From an uncultured Lachnospiraceae bacterium (lineage in GTDB: Bacteria > Bacillota > Clostridia > Lachnospirales > Lachnospiraceae), in contig CACWRR010000007.1 in the NCBI GenBank assembly GCA_902763335.1, forward strand, positions 1-55,932: a stretch of 55,932 bases of DNA, given 5' to 3'. The notes under the pieces were generated by a model. The model saw only the letters and a program-made list of their open reading frames with translations. It did not search any database and was not told the origin of the DNA. Of the stretch, positions 7,248-15,298 are shown piece by piece. How positions within the stretch are numbered: the first letter of the stretch is position 1; each line of letters begins with the position of its first letter. The translations under genes were made by a program, and so were the position numbers.

Positions 7248-7769
7248 TTAGATAGAGTCGGTAAGTTTTCTTATACCGGCTTTTTCAAGTACACTCATTA
7301 TTCCGTAAAATACGATAATGTTTATAACGCCTTCTGCGAGAAGTCCCGGTGTGGATGCAAGTCCTGATGCTATCGAACCGTACAGTATTGCGCCGGCAAC
7401 TGTGTATCCGAATGCCATAAATAACATTGATACAATTGAACCGATAAAGGTCTGCACAGAGTAAAGTTTTACACCGTCCTTACGGAGTGAGAATATTCCA
7501 CAGGCAATAAGTGCAATAATTAATTTTATAATGATAGTGGAAGGTGCCCAGATAGGATATCCGGTCAGAACATCAGCTAAGGATGCACCGGCACCGCCTG
7601 CTATACATCCGACCCATGGACCAAACGTGAAACATGCAAGAAGAATCATGCTGTCACCGAGATTTGCATATCCGAGTGGAATAGGAATCTGGATAAAGGC
7701 CGTCATAATATAAGTAAGAGCTATAAATACAGCAGTTATACAGGTTTTCATAACATTGTTTTTCTTCAT
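7248..7769 (-). CDS. ECF transporter substrate-binding S component
   Basis: A 173-aa polytopic membrane protein with five to six hydrophobic segments. The typical vitamin S-component signatures are NLGDSMILLACFTFGPWVG and GGAGASLADVLTGYPIWAPS. These resemble the HmpT/PdxU-like subgroup, but the substrate is not determined. It would pair with a shared energising module (EcfA-A'-T), which is not in this window. It is convergent with the oxidoreductase gene (6-bp gap) and monocistronic. I saw no TPP or other riboswitch in the 235 bp upstream. Confidence 0.85.
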   Translation of the reverse strand: MKKNNVMKTCITAVFIALTYIMTAFIQIPIPLGYANLGDSMILLACFTFGPWVGCIAGGAGASLADVLTGYPIWAPSTIIIKLIIALIACGIFSLRKDGVKLYSVQTFIGSIVSMLFMAFGYTVAGAILYGSIASGLASTPGLLAEGVINIIVFYGIMSVLEKAGIRKLTDSI

Positions 7770-7927
7770 AATTGTTCTCCGTTCCGAAGTGAAAATTGTT
7801 TCATTTCTTATAATAAATATTTAAATTTGATTTTAAATGAGATAATACTATATAAGTGGCATGCTATAAAGTGCCAAATCATGTAAAACTAACCATACCA
7901 ATTCATATGTAAAGATTTAAAAACCAC

Positions 7928-7955
7928 TTGACAAAGAAATTAAAAGACGTATAAT
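7928..7955 (+). promoter_or_regulatory. promoter of the hemolysin III gene
   Basis: TTGACA (7928-7933), 16 nt, TATAAT (7950-7955). A dyad TGTAGT-tatcaat-ACTACA (7955-7973) covers the start point and could be an operator for an unidentified repressor. Confidence 0.75.
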
Positions 7956-8016
7956 GTAGTTATCAATACTACATGACAAAAGAAAGTAAACTATAATATG
8001 AAAGGTGGTAACTGAT

Positions 8017-8697
8017 ATGGATTGTATGATGAACGAAAAACAGGTAAGATTATATAAAATACCGATTCCAAAGTATACATTAGGAGAAGAACTGATAAGC
8101 GCTATATCACACGGAGTAGGAGCAGCACTCGGAGTCGTGGCACTGTGTATGTGTGTGGCAAAATCTACGGCTGTCGGAGACGGATATGCACAGGTGAGCA
8201 GTTGGATATTTGGAATATCGATGATAATACTATATAGCATGTCGTGTATATATCATGCACTAAAACCAAATAATGCAAAGCGTGTTATGAGAGTATTCGA
8301 CCATTGTACCATATTCTTATTAATTGCAGGAACCTACACTCCATTTACACTTATATCATTAAGAGGAAATGTCGGCTGGACATTATTTGGAATAATATGG
8401 GGAACAGCAATAATCGGTATAATACTTAATGCCATTGATATGGAGAAGTTTAAAACAATTTCGATGATATGTTATCTGGCAATGGGATGGGCAATTGTAT
8501 TTACATTTAAACCGTTATGTGCAGCAGTTGCTCAGGCCGGTATAAAGCTTCTGGTGGCAGGCGGTATAGCATATACCGTAGGTGCCGTTGTATATGGAAT
8601 AGGAAGTAAAGTAAAATATATGCATTCAATCTGGCATTTCTTCGTGCTTGCCGGTACAATACTTCATTTCTTCGCTATATACTGGTATGTATTGTAG
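8017..8697 (+). CDS. hemolysin III / PAQR family membrane protein (TrhA-like)
   Basis: A 226-aa integral membrane protein with seven predicted hydrophobic segments. It carries the family's metal-site histidines and aspartate: ISHGVGAALG near residue 27, YHALKP then FDHCTIFLLIAGTYTPF near 75-105, and HSIWHFFVLAGTILHF at the C terminus. Bacterial members of the PAQR superfamily (TrhA/YqfA) affect membrane fluidity homeostasis; hemolytic activity is not implied. ATG 8017 is favoured over the in-frame GTG 8005 because AAAGGTGG (8001-8008) fits the later start. It is a single-gene unit with its own promoter and terminator. Confidence 0.9.
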   Translation: MDCMMNEKQVRLYKIPIPKYTLGEELISAISHGVGAALGVVALCMCVAKSTAVGDGYAQVSSWIFGISMIILYSMSCIYHALKPNNAKRVMRVFDHCTIFLLIAGTYTPFTLISLRGNVGWTLFGIIWGTAIIGIILNAIDMEKFKTISMICYLAMGWAIVFTFKPLCAAVAQAGIKLLVAGGIAYTVGAVVYGIGSKVKYMHSIWHFFVLAGTILHFFAIYWYVL

Positions 8698-8749
8698 GAC
8701 TCAGATATTTTTACCCTAAACATCATTAATGTAGAAAAAATAAATACAG

Positions 8750-8796
8750 ATGGTTGTTACATTAATAAATAAAATTAGTGTAGCAGCCATTTTTTT
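8750..8796 (+). terminator. intrinsic terminator after hemolysin III gene
   Basis: ATGGTTGTTACATTAAT pairs with ATTAGTGTAGCAGCCAT (wobbles allowed) across an AT-rich 7-nt loop, followed by seven T. Confidence 0.85.
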
Positions 8797-8839
8797 GTGG
8801 TTGACAATATCAAATCCATATGTTACTGTATATCTATAT

Positions 8840-8861
8840 TCGACATGTCGATGCTCGACAT
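8840..8861. promoter_or_regulatory. PadR operator candidates (overlapping palindromes)
   Basis: TCGACATGTCGA (8840-8851) overlaps a second perfect dyad, ATGTCGA-TGC-TCGACAT (8845-8861). The ATGT...ACAT spacing resembles PadR boxes. A TTGACA at 8803-8808 starts a possible promoter whose -10 region would lie just upstream of the dyads. Autoregulation by the adjacent PadR protein is inferred. Confidence 0.6.
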
Positions 8862-8950
8862 ATCAAGCGTTGACATGCAGATGCTTGTGAAACTTAAAAT
8901 TGTTTTACAAACATCGGACAATATTTCATTTCAGAAAGGAGACGGGTACA

Positions 8951-9271
8951 TTGAATGAAGCTATATTAAAAAAGTACATCCCCATGACAGAGACAATATA
9001 TTACACATTATTAGCAGTTATATCACCACGTCATGGCTATGCAATAATGCAATATGTCAGTGAACTGACTGATTCAAGAATAACACTTGGAACAGGTACA
9101 TTGTATACGATGGTCGGAAGACTTGTGAATGATGGGATAATAGAAAATATACCAAATGAACAGGGAAAGAAGACATACATTATTACAGATGTGGGAATGG
9201 AACTTCTAAAAATAGAAACAAAGAGAATTGAGAAGCAGTTAAATGATGGAAGGATGGTGCTGGGAATATGA
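8951..9271 (+). CDS. PadR family transcriptional regulator
   Basis: A 106-aa winged-helix repressor. The core reads TETIYYTLLAVISPRHGYAIM, continuing through GTGTLYTMVGRLVNDGII to the wing EQGKKTYIITDVG, with a short C-terminal dimer helix (PadR subfamily 2). TTG 8951 is the likely start: AAAGGAG (8936-8942) is correctly spaced for it, and no ATG nearby has an SD. It overlaps the next gene by 4 nt (ATGA), so the pair is translationally coupled. PadR and DUF2812 genes commonly form such pairs. Palindromes at 8840-8861 suggest autorepression. Confidence 0.9.
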   Translation: MNEAILKKYIPMTETIYYTLLAVISPRHGYAIMQYVSELTDSRITLGTGTLYTMVGRLVNDGIIENIPNEQGKKTYIITDVGMELLKIETKRIEKQLNDGRMVLGI

Positions 9272-10350
9272 AAGAGCAGATATTAAAGAAAACAAAATTT
9301 ATAATGAGTATTCAGGAAGAATGCCGCTGGCTGGAGGAGATGGCACAGAAGGGGTGGTTTTTCACAAATATAACTATGGGGGTAAGATATACATTTAAGA
9401 AGGGAGAGCCGAGAAAAGTCGTATATGATATAGACAGATTTGACATTCCGAAGAAACCTACACTTGAGGATATAAATGCGAAGGAAATATTTATGGAAAT
9501 GGCAGAGGACATGGGTTGGAAAGAAGTGACCCATGATGAAACAATGACATATTACTTTGTAAAGGACTACGAAGAAGGGGGAATAAATGAGATTCATAAT
9601 GACGAAGATACCAGAAAACTCAGAGCTGAAAAATATAGCAGAATGCTTCTGCGACAGAAAGATTCACTGTTAGGTTTTGTATTTTTCGTTGCACTGGTGG
9701 ATTTACTTAACATGATATTAGAGGATGTGACAAATGACCATTTTATGACGTGGTACAATTACTTCAGTGTTGGCTATATAGGATTTTTTGCAGCATACAG
9801 TATATGGGTTAAAGGTGTGGCAGAAAAATTAAGGACAGAACTTTCAATGTCAAGGGAACAGTGGGAATACAGCAGATATAATGTCAAGAAAGAGAAGAAA
9901 TTTATATTGACAAACAGAGGGCTGACTAAGTATCTTGCAGGAATGGCAAAAGAAGGATGGATGCTTACAGATGTTACGGCACTTAACTATTCATTCAGAA
10001 AGTCGGATGTGGCGGATATTGTATATACGATAGATGCATATTCATATACGAAATCAAGACACAGAGATGAAATTACCGGAGATAAAAAGGACTGGTATGG
10101 AATGAATGGTGACTGGCAGATACAGAGTGTAAAAGATGCAGAGAAACGAGGCTGGTCATATGTATGCAGTCTTGAGAATAAAACAGTTATTTACAGTGGG
10201 AATAAAGACAGTGTTGAACCGCTAAATGATAAAAAATTCGACAACAGTTTTACATTTATATCATGGATAGGAAAGGCAGGAGTCACTACCATGATATTGG
10301 GAATGATAGGCTTTGCAATCGGATTTACGGTAGCAATGCTTACACTTTAG
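9268..10350 (+). CDS. DUF2812 membrane protein with two repeats
   Basis: A 360-aa protein coupled to padR. Two DUF2812 repeats are visible. The first is residues about 8-75 (ECRWLEEMAQKGWFFTNIT, then YTFKKGEP, VVYDIDRF). The second is about 210-300 (YLAGMAKEGWMLTDV, YSFRKS, IVYTIDAY). Two membrane segments lie between them (about 135-180) and one follows at the C terminus. The function of DUF2812 is unknown. The association with PadR suggests a membrane-stress or antimicrobial response, but that is inference. Confidence 0.85.
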   Translation: MKEQILKKTKFIMSIQEECRWLEEMAQKGWFFTNITMGVRYTFKKGEPRKVVYDIDRFDIPKKPTLEDINAKEIFMEMAEDMGWKEVTHDETMTYYFVKDYEEGGINEIHNDEDTRKLRAEKYSRMLLRQKDSLLGFVFFVALVDLLNMILEDVTNDHFMTWYNYFSVGYIGFFAAYSIWVKGVAEKLRTELSMSREQWEYSRYNVKKEKKFILTNRGLTKYLAGMAKEGWMLTDVTALNYSFRKSDVADIVYTIDAYSYTKSRHRDEITGDKKDWYGMNGDWQIQSVKDAEKRGWSYVCSLENKTVIYSGNKDSVEPLNDKKFDNSFTFISWIGKAGVTTMILGMIGFAIGFTVAMLTL

Positions 10351-10542
10351 AAGTTTATTTCCCAAATAACACAGTTCGACAAAGAAATGTTGAAACCCAT
10401 ACGACAAAGATGATAAACTTTATCCGTAGTTTTAATTATCTTAAATTATATATGTGAAATTCTTGGATTTATGTTATGCCCTGTACAGGGATACAAAAGG
10501 AAAAGGGAGTTTCACGGAAATCATTAAAAGGAGGATAGAGTT

Positions 10543-11115
10543 GTGAAAAAATACAATCTGAAATTTTTCATTATACAGATGGCGATAATTGTGGGAATTT
10601 CGCTTTCTGTGGGTCTCTTTTTTGGATTAAGATCCAATAGTCCGCTTGCGATGATTATACTGCTGACAGGATTTTTTACATTTCTGATAAGTATTTTTTA
10701 CTTCTTTGTTTATGGAAGTGTGATTACAGACAGATTTACAATGCGAACGGAAAAGAAATATTCTGAGGAGAGAGGATATGCGGACTGTGAAACATTTTAT
10801 TCCAATTCTGAGATTTTAAAAATAAACGAAAAGGATGGAAAGATAGCATATATAGCTAATCAGAATCCATTTGAATTTCAGAAAGTCAGTGCCGCTGATA
10901 TTTCCGGTATCAGAACCGGATATATAAAAGGGCCTTTAGGAGGAACCAGTTATGTATACTTTGAATTTGTATACAAGGGTAAGAAAAAGCGAATAGCTAC
11001 ATTTACGTCAAATAGTGCATACAGCATGAATTCAGAAGAGGTTGTGGAAGGAATCTCTAAAGCGGATTATTTTTGCGAAGTTTTGAATAACGCAAAGGCT
11101 AATGCAACTGCTTAG
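10543..11115 (+). CDS. unknown membrane protein, 190 aa
   Basis: I do not recognise this gene. Two membrane segments (about residues 8-28 and 35-57) are followed by a soluble about 130-residue domain with alternating beta-like strands (KIAYIANQNPFEFQKVSA, RTGYIKGPLGGTSYVYFEF), possibly a PH-like fold facing the cytoplasm. GTG 10543 follows AAGGAGGA (10528-10535). The 192-bp gap before it holds the palindrome CCCTGTACAGGG (10479-10490) inside a larger stem GTGAAA...TTTCAC. The zinc-ribbon-like gene follows after 12 bp, so the two are probably co-transcribed. Confidence 0.75.
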   Translation: MKKYNLKFFIIQMAIIVGISLSVGLFFGLRSNSPLAMIILLTGFFTFLISIFYFFVYGSVITDRFTMRTEKKYSEERGYADCETFYSNSEILKINEKDGKIAYIANQNPFEFQKVSAADISGIRTGYIKGPLGGTSYVYFEFVYKGKKKRIATFTSNSAYSMNSEEVVEGISKADYFCEVLNNAKANATA

Positions 11116-11127
11116 GAGTGAGCTGAC

Positions 11128-11532
11128 ATGGGACCGATTTTAAAGCTGACACAATGGATTTTTTATTTTATAAACAAGCATTTGCTGAATCATGAGACGA
11201 TTAAATGTAAGCAGTGTAAAGGCGAGATGACTTCAAGAAAACAATATCTTGCACTGATACCGGCTTATTTCGACGATGAACATGAGGAGACTGCAGAGTA
11301 TTACATCAATAATATTACCCCCATTAGTGATGAATCTGAAATACCGACAGGTAGGAGAGCCTGTTGTATACATGTATTCCAATGCGGTAATTGTGGAAAT
11401 AAATTAATCAGTGTAGTTGATTTTTTGAAGGTTAGAGACAAGATTTTAGTAAAAGGTGGGGATACATATCCTTACGAACATTTTAGGGAACATATAGAAA
11501 ATTATTTTTCACGTTATAATAGTGAGGAATAG
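11128..11532 (+). CDS. unknown zinc-ribbon-like protein, 134 aa
   Basis: I do not recognise a family. Two CxxC pairs, CKQCKGEM near residue 29 and CGNCGNK near residue 92, would make a zinc ribbon split by about 60 residues rich in Asp/Glu/Tyr. A further CC lies at about 83. It sits 12 bp after the unknown membrane protein gene and ends at a long-loop terminator. A cytoplasmic metal-binding adaptor for the upstream protein is conceivable but not supported beyond the gene order. Confidence 0.7.
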   Translation: MGPILKLTQWIFYFINKHLLNHETIKCKQCKGEMTSRKQYLALIPAYFDDEHEETAEYYINNITPISDESEIPTGRRACCIHVFQCGNCGNKLISVVDFLKVRDKILVKGGDTYPYEHFREHIENYFSRYNSEE

Positions 11533-11538
11533 TGAAAG

Positions 11539-11633
11539 ACTGTTGCAATAAAGATTTTTAGATGGTATATATTATAGAGAATGAGGAGCTTTATAATTGC
11601 TGTATGAAGATGAATTTATTGTAGCAGTTTTTT
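11539..11633 (+). terminator. terminator with a 62-nt loop
   Basis: The arms ACTGTTGCAATAAA (11539-11552) and TTTATTGTAGCAGT (11615-11628) pair over 14 bp with two wobbles and are followed by TTTTTT. The loop is unusually long for an intrinsic terminator, so an element inserted in the loop, or an attenuator, is possible. Confidence 0.6.
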
Positions 11634-11683
11634 GTGTATTCAGATGAGAGATGTGTATTGATACAAGAGTGAGGAAAAGTCAG

Positions 11684-12406
11684 ATGAAAAAAATACTTAT
11701 ATTAGAAGATAAAAAAGAAAATATTGATGCACTGACCGGAATTATTACAGAAATGGATGAAGATATAAAGCTTTATCCGACTTCCAGAACAGAAGATGCA
11801 TATCAGACTGCATTAGAAAAAAACATAGATGTTTTTTTAGTTGACATCGTTTTAAAACCGGAAAAATTGGATGATATGGCGGGAATGATATTTGCGGAAA
11901 GTATCAGACAGGTTGAAAAATACAGGTTTACTCCGATTATATTCCTCACGGCACTTTGCGATCCTGAGATGCATGAATATAAAGAAATTCATTGTTACGT
12001 ATATTTGTCAAAGCCGTATAATAAAGAAAAACTGACTGCGTTGTTAAGCGAGGCACTTACTTTTGAGCAGCACAGGGATGAAAACAGAAATATTTATTTA
12101 AAAAAGGATGGAATATTTTTTGCAAAAAAGATTCAGGACATAGTATATATTAAAAGCAGTGCAGGTAAGATGATTGTAAAAACCATAAATGATGATTTGG
12201 AAATAAGTTATAAATCTAACAACCGCATTATTAAAGAACTGGATTAGGATAAATTTGTAAAATGTAATCGTTCGGTTATTGTCAATAAGGATTATATTCA
12301 GTCTGTTGATGGCACAAACAGATATATTGAACTTAAGAATGGTTATGGAACACTTGAGATTGGTACTATTATGAAGAAAGAGTTTTTAAAGGAGATACTG
12401 AAATGA
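11684..12406 (+). pseudogene. LytTR (AgrA-type) response regulator with in-frame UAG
   Basis: The receiver domain is intact over residues about 1-125: E8/D9 acidic pair, acceptor D54 in FLVDIVL, and K in LSKPYN. The LytTR DNA-binding domain begins at about 145 but is cut by TAG at 12245-12247 (codon 188). The same frame continues with DKFVKCNRSVIVNKDYIQSV to TGA 12404-12406, where ATGA overlaps the kinase start. The continuation is conserved LytTR sequence, so this is a point mutation (GAG to TAG would explain it), not a natural end. The truncated product lacks the second half of the DNA-binding domain and is probably inactive. The start is ATG 11684, with GAGGAAAAG upstream. Confidence 0.8.
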
Positions 12407-13709
12407 GTTCTGTGCTGGAATTTATTATACATTTGATTTTATATGGGGTGGAAGTTATAGGAATAATGCTTGTCGCTGACGGATTTATGCAGAAGAAATT
12501 CAGGTTTACTGCAATGTTTACGGGGGGACTGGCATTTATTATTCTGATGTATGTACTGAGAGATACGAGAGTTATAAAATATCAGGGATTTTTTATGGGA
12601 TTCTTATCCTCTACGGTAATATTTTTATGTATTTATAAAGAAGTTAAAAATATAAGAAAGACAATACAGAATGTTATGGTCGCCATACTTGTTGATTTTT
12701 TTGTGCAGTTTATGGTAATGATGGTTCTGGAATTTATTAAAACCAATACCAGCGAAAGTGATATATTTGTAAACGGCTATCTGAGAATGGGCGGAAGTGT
12801 TGCAGTATTTGTTATATCATATATAAAAAGAACAGATTTCTTCGTGCATTCGATTACATTTTCGAAAAAAATAAGGTGCTTGGAAGGATTATTTTGTCAG
12901 CTAGAGTGCTGACATTTGTCATTACTGTAATTTTTAATATCAATGGTGGATTTACGGATACTGAAGCGATGTTGTATATGTGCTTTTCTATATTGTTTAT
13001 TGTTACACTGTATCAGTGGAATAAGGCGAGCGAACTCAGTCAGGAGAAGGACAGAAGAATAATGATTCAGCAGATGTGTCAGGAATCTTATGAGCAGTTG
13101 CTGATTGAGGTGAGAAACCGACAGCATGAATTTCAGAATCATCTTGCGGCACTTCAGGGAATGTGCTATTCGTGTCAGACTATAGATGAACTTACAGAGC
13201 TGCAGAGTAGTTATTGCGACAGAATACTTGTTGAAAATAAATATAATAAACTGCTGTATGGATGTAACAGTCCGATTGTGGGTGGATTTCTGTACAGTAA
13301 ATTTTCAAAGGCGGATGAAAAAAATATAGAAACGGATTATCAGATTTCCATAAATCCAAAGAAAAATGGAATTGATGAGTTTGAACTTATAGAGATGGTG
13401 GGAATACTGTATGACAATGCTGTGGAGGCCCTTGAGTCTGCAAGCCGGAAAAAGGTAAATGTAAATATATCAGAAGATAATGGGATGATAAATATATCTG
13501 TGGATAATATCAGTCCGTTTATATCCGGTGAGGAAATGATGACATTTTTCCACCGTGGAGTCAGCACAAAGGGTAAAAACCGTGGCATCGGACTTGCAAA
13601 ACTGCAAAAGATGACAGAGAAATACGATGGAAAAATTATTACAGAAAATAAGAAAATAGAGGGCGAAAACTGGCTGTCTATAAAATTAATTTTACGATGT
13701 GAAAAATAA
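12403..13709 (+). pseudogene. GHKL (AgrC-type) sensor histidine kinase, frameshifted
   Basis: The first frame (12403-12912) encodes four or five membrane segments. The second (from about 12864 to 13709) encodes the last membrane segment, the phospho-accepting His in VRNRQHEFQNHLAALQG and the GHKL ATPase with EMVGILYDNAVEALE and GIGLAKLQKM. The switch falls at a run of seven A (12865-12871); one extra A would restore a single protein of about 435 aa. It overlaps the response regulator by 4 nt (ATGA). With the UAG in its partner, both halves of this two-component system are broken. I saw no AgrD-like peptide or AgrB nearby, so the signal is unknown. Confidence 0.8.
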
Positions 13710-13713
13710 AAAA

Positions 13714-13790
13714 ATGCGATTTTGCAGTAAAATGATAAGATAAAAAATGCGATTTTGTGGTATAATAAGAAAATAAAAAATGCGATTTTG
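13714..13790 (+). repeat. three 33-bp-spaced ATGCGATTTTG repeats (operator array)
   Basis: ATGCGATTTTG occurs at 13714, 13747 and 13780, exactly 33 bp apart (three helical turns), each preceded by an A run. An extended -10 (TGGTATAAT, 13758-13766) lies between copies 2 and 3. The same-face periodicity suggests an operator array or a protein filament site controlling the AAA ATPase gene that starts 13 bp after the last copy. Confidence 0.65.
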
Positions 13791-13802
13791 GAGATTTGAT
13801 AT

Positions 13803-15131
13803 ATGTTCAAGAGAAAAATATATAATAAATTAAAAGAATGGAAATGTGAAAATAATGGAAAAAAGGCGCTTTTAATAGAGGGAGCAAGAAGAATTGGCAA
13901 ATCAACGGTGGTGGAAGAATTTGGAAAAAGAGAATACAAGACATATATATTAATTGACTTTTCTGTTGTATCGCAAAATATAAGAGAATTGTTTAATGAT
14001 ATGTCTGATTTGAATTATTTCTTTTTACAGTTGCAGTTACAGTATAAGGTCGATTTATATGAGCGACAGTCTCTTATTATATTTGATGAAGTTCAGTTGT
14101 GTCCGTTGGCAAGGCAGGCGATAAAAGTACTTGTGAAAGATCGAAGATATGATTATATTGAGACCGGGTCGTTGATTTCATTAAAGAAAAATGTTCAAAA
14201 TATTCTGATTCCCAGTGAAGAACGCAAAATAAGTATGTATCCCATGGATTATGAAGAGTTTTTATGGGCAATTGGAGATAATGTTACTACAGAGATTTTG
14301 AGAAAATGCTTTAATGATGGAAAATCACTTGGAGATTCGGTTCATAGAAAATTGCTTAGGGATTTTAGATTATATATGTTGGTTGGTGGTATGCCACAGG
14401 CAGTTAATGAGTATATTGAAACTAATAACTTTAGAAAAGTTGATGAGGTTAAGAGGGATATATTAAGTTTATATCATGATGACTTTATGAAAATAGATAT
14501 GACGGGGAAAAGTTCCCTTTTGTTTGATTCTATTCCTGCACAGTTAAATAAAAATGCATCCAGATATCAGGTGTCCGGAGTGTTGAAAGGAGAGAGAGCG
14601 GATTCAGTTTTAGAATTGATTGCACAGATGAAAGATTCTAAAACAGTGCTTATAGCATATCATGCGAATGATCCGAATGCAGGATTATCAAGTAATCTGG
14701 ATTTGGGAAGGTTTAAAATGTTTATGTGTGATACAGGATTGTTTGTAACTCAAATGTTTAGTGATAAGGATTTTACTGATAATATAATATATGATAAACT
14801 TTTGAGTGATAAGTTTTCCGGTAATTTGGGATATTTATATGAAAATGTTGTTGCGCAGACATTAGCTGCCAATGGTGATATGCTATTTTATCATACTATT
14901 GCGAATGAAAAAACAAAACACAATTATGAGATTGATTTTATACTGGCAAGAAAGAATAAAGTATGTCCTATAGAGGTAAAATCATCAAATTATAAAACAC
15001 ATAAATCATTGGATGTTTTTTGCGATAAATTTTCAGACAGAATTTTAAATAGGTATTTGATATATACAAAGGATTATTCAAAGGATAGAGAGACAATTTG
15101 CCTTCCGGTTTATATGGCACAATTTTTATAA
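13803..15131 (+). CDS. AAA_14/DUF4143 family ATPase
   Basis: A 442-aa P-loop ATPase. Walker A is EGARRIGKSTVV near residue 27, Walker B is LIIFDEVQ near 92, and TGSLISL follows, all typical of AAA_14. The C-terminal DUF4143 domain holds the end-on motif EIDFILARKNKVCPIEVKSS, which resembles a PD-(D/E)xK nuclease core (D, then E-x-K). Members occur in many gut anaerobes and archaea, often as accessory genes; roles in nucleic-acid transactions have been suggested but not established. The gene looks more AT-rich than its neighbours (not measured), fitting acquisition. Upstream repeats suggest autoregulation. Confidence 0.85.
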   Translation: MFKRKIYNKLKEWKCENNGKKALLIEGARRIGKSTVVEEFGKREYKTYILIDFSVVSQNIRELFNDMSDLNYFFLQLQLQYKVDLYERQSLIIFDEVQLCPLARQAIKVLVKDRRYDYIETGSLISLKKNVQNILIPSEERKISMYPMDYEEFLWAIGDNVTTEILRKCFNDGKSLGDSVHRKLLRDFRLYMLVGGMPQAVNEYIETNNFRKVDEVKRDILSLYHDDFMKIDMTGKSSLLFDSIPAQLNKNASRYQVSGVLKGERADSVLELIAQMKDSKTVLIAYHANDPNAGLSSNLDLGRFKMFMCDTGLFVTQMFSDKDFTDNIIYDKLLSDKFSGNLGYLYENVVAQTLAANGDMLFYHTIANEKTKHNYEIDFILARKNKVCPIEVKSSNYKTHKSLDVFCDKFSDRILNRYLIYTKDYSKDRETICLPVYMAQFL

Positions 15132-15152
15132 TAACGAAAGGAAACAGGAAAA

Positions 15153-15212
15153 ATGAACATTTTAATAAGAGAATATAAATCATCAGATGCAGAGTATGCA
15201 AGTGAAATATGA
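15153..15212 (+). pseudogene. GNAT acetyltransferase N-terminal remnant
   Basis: AAAGGAAACAGG is followed by ATG 15153 and 19 codons, MNILIREYKSSDAEYASEI, then TGA. The sequence resembles the start of many GNAT acetyltransferases (xIREYKxSDA). Nothing downstream in any frame continues the domain before the FtsX gene at 15299. It reads as the stub of a deleted gene, although a chance micro-ORF is possible. Confidence 0.4.
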
Positions 15213-15298
15213 GGATATTATACAGCATTATTATGTTCTGGCTTAATGATTTTTTAATAATTTAAATTATATAATACTGGCACAAGGAGGATGAAGAC

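Noticed and set aside
12245-12247. UAG read as pyrrolysine or by programmed read-through
   Set aside because: No methylamine methyltransferase context is present, the kinase next to it is also broken, and the codon replaces a probable Glu. Mutation is simpler.
13714-13790. CRISPR array
   Set aside because: There are only three 11-bp repeats with AT-rich, partly similar 22-bp intervals, no longer repeat core and no cas genes.
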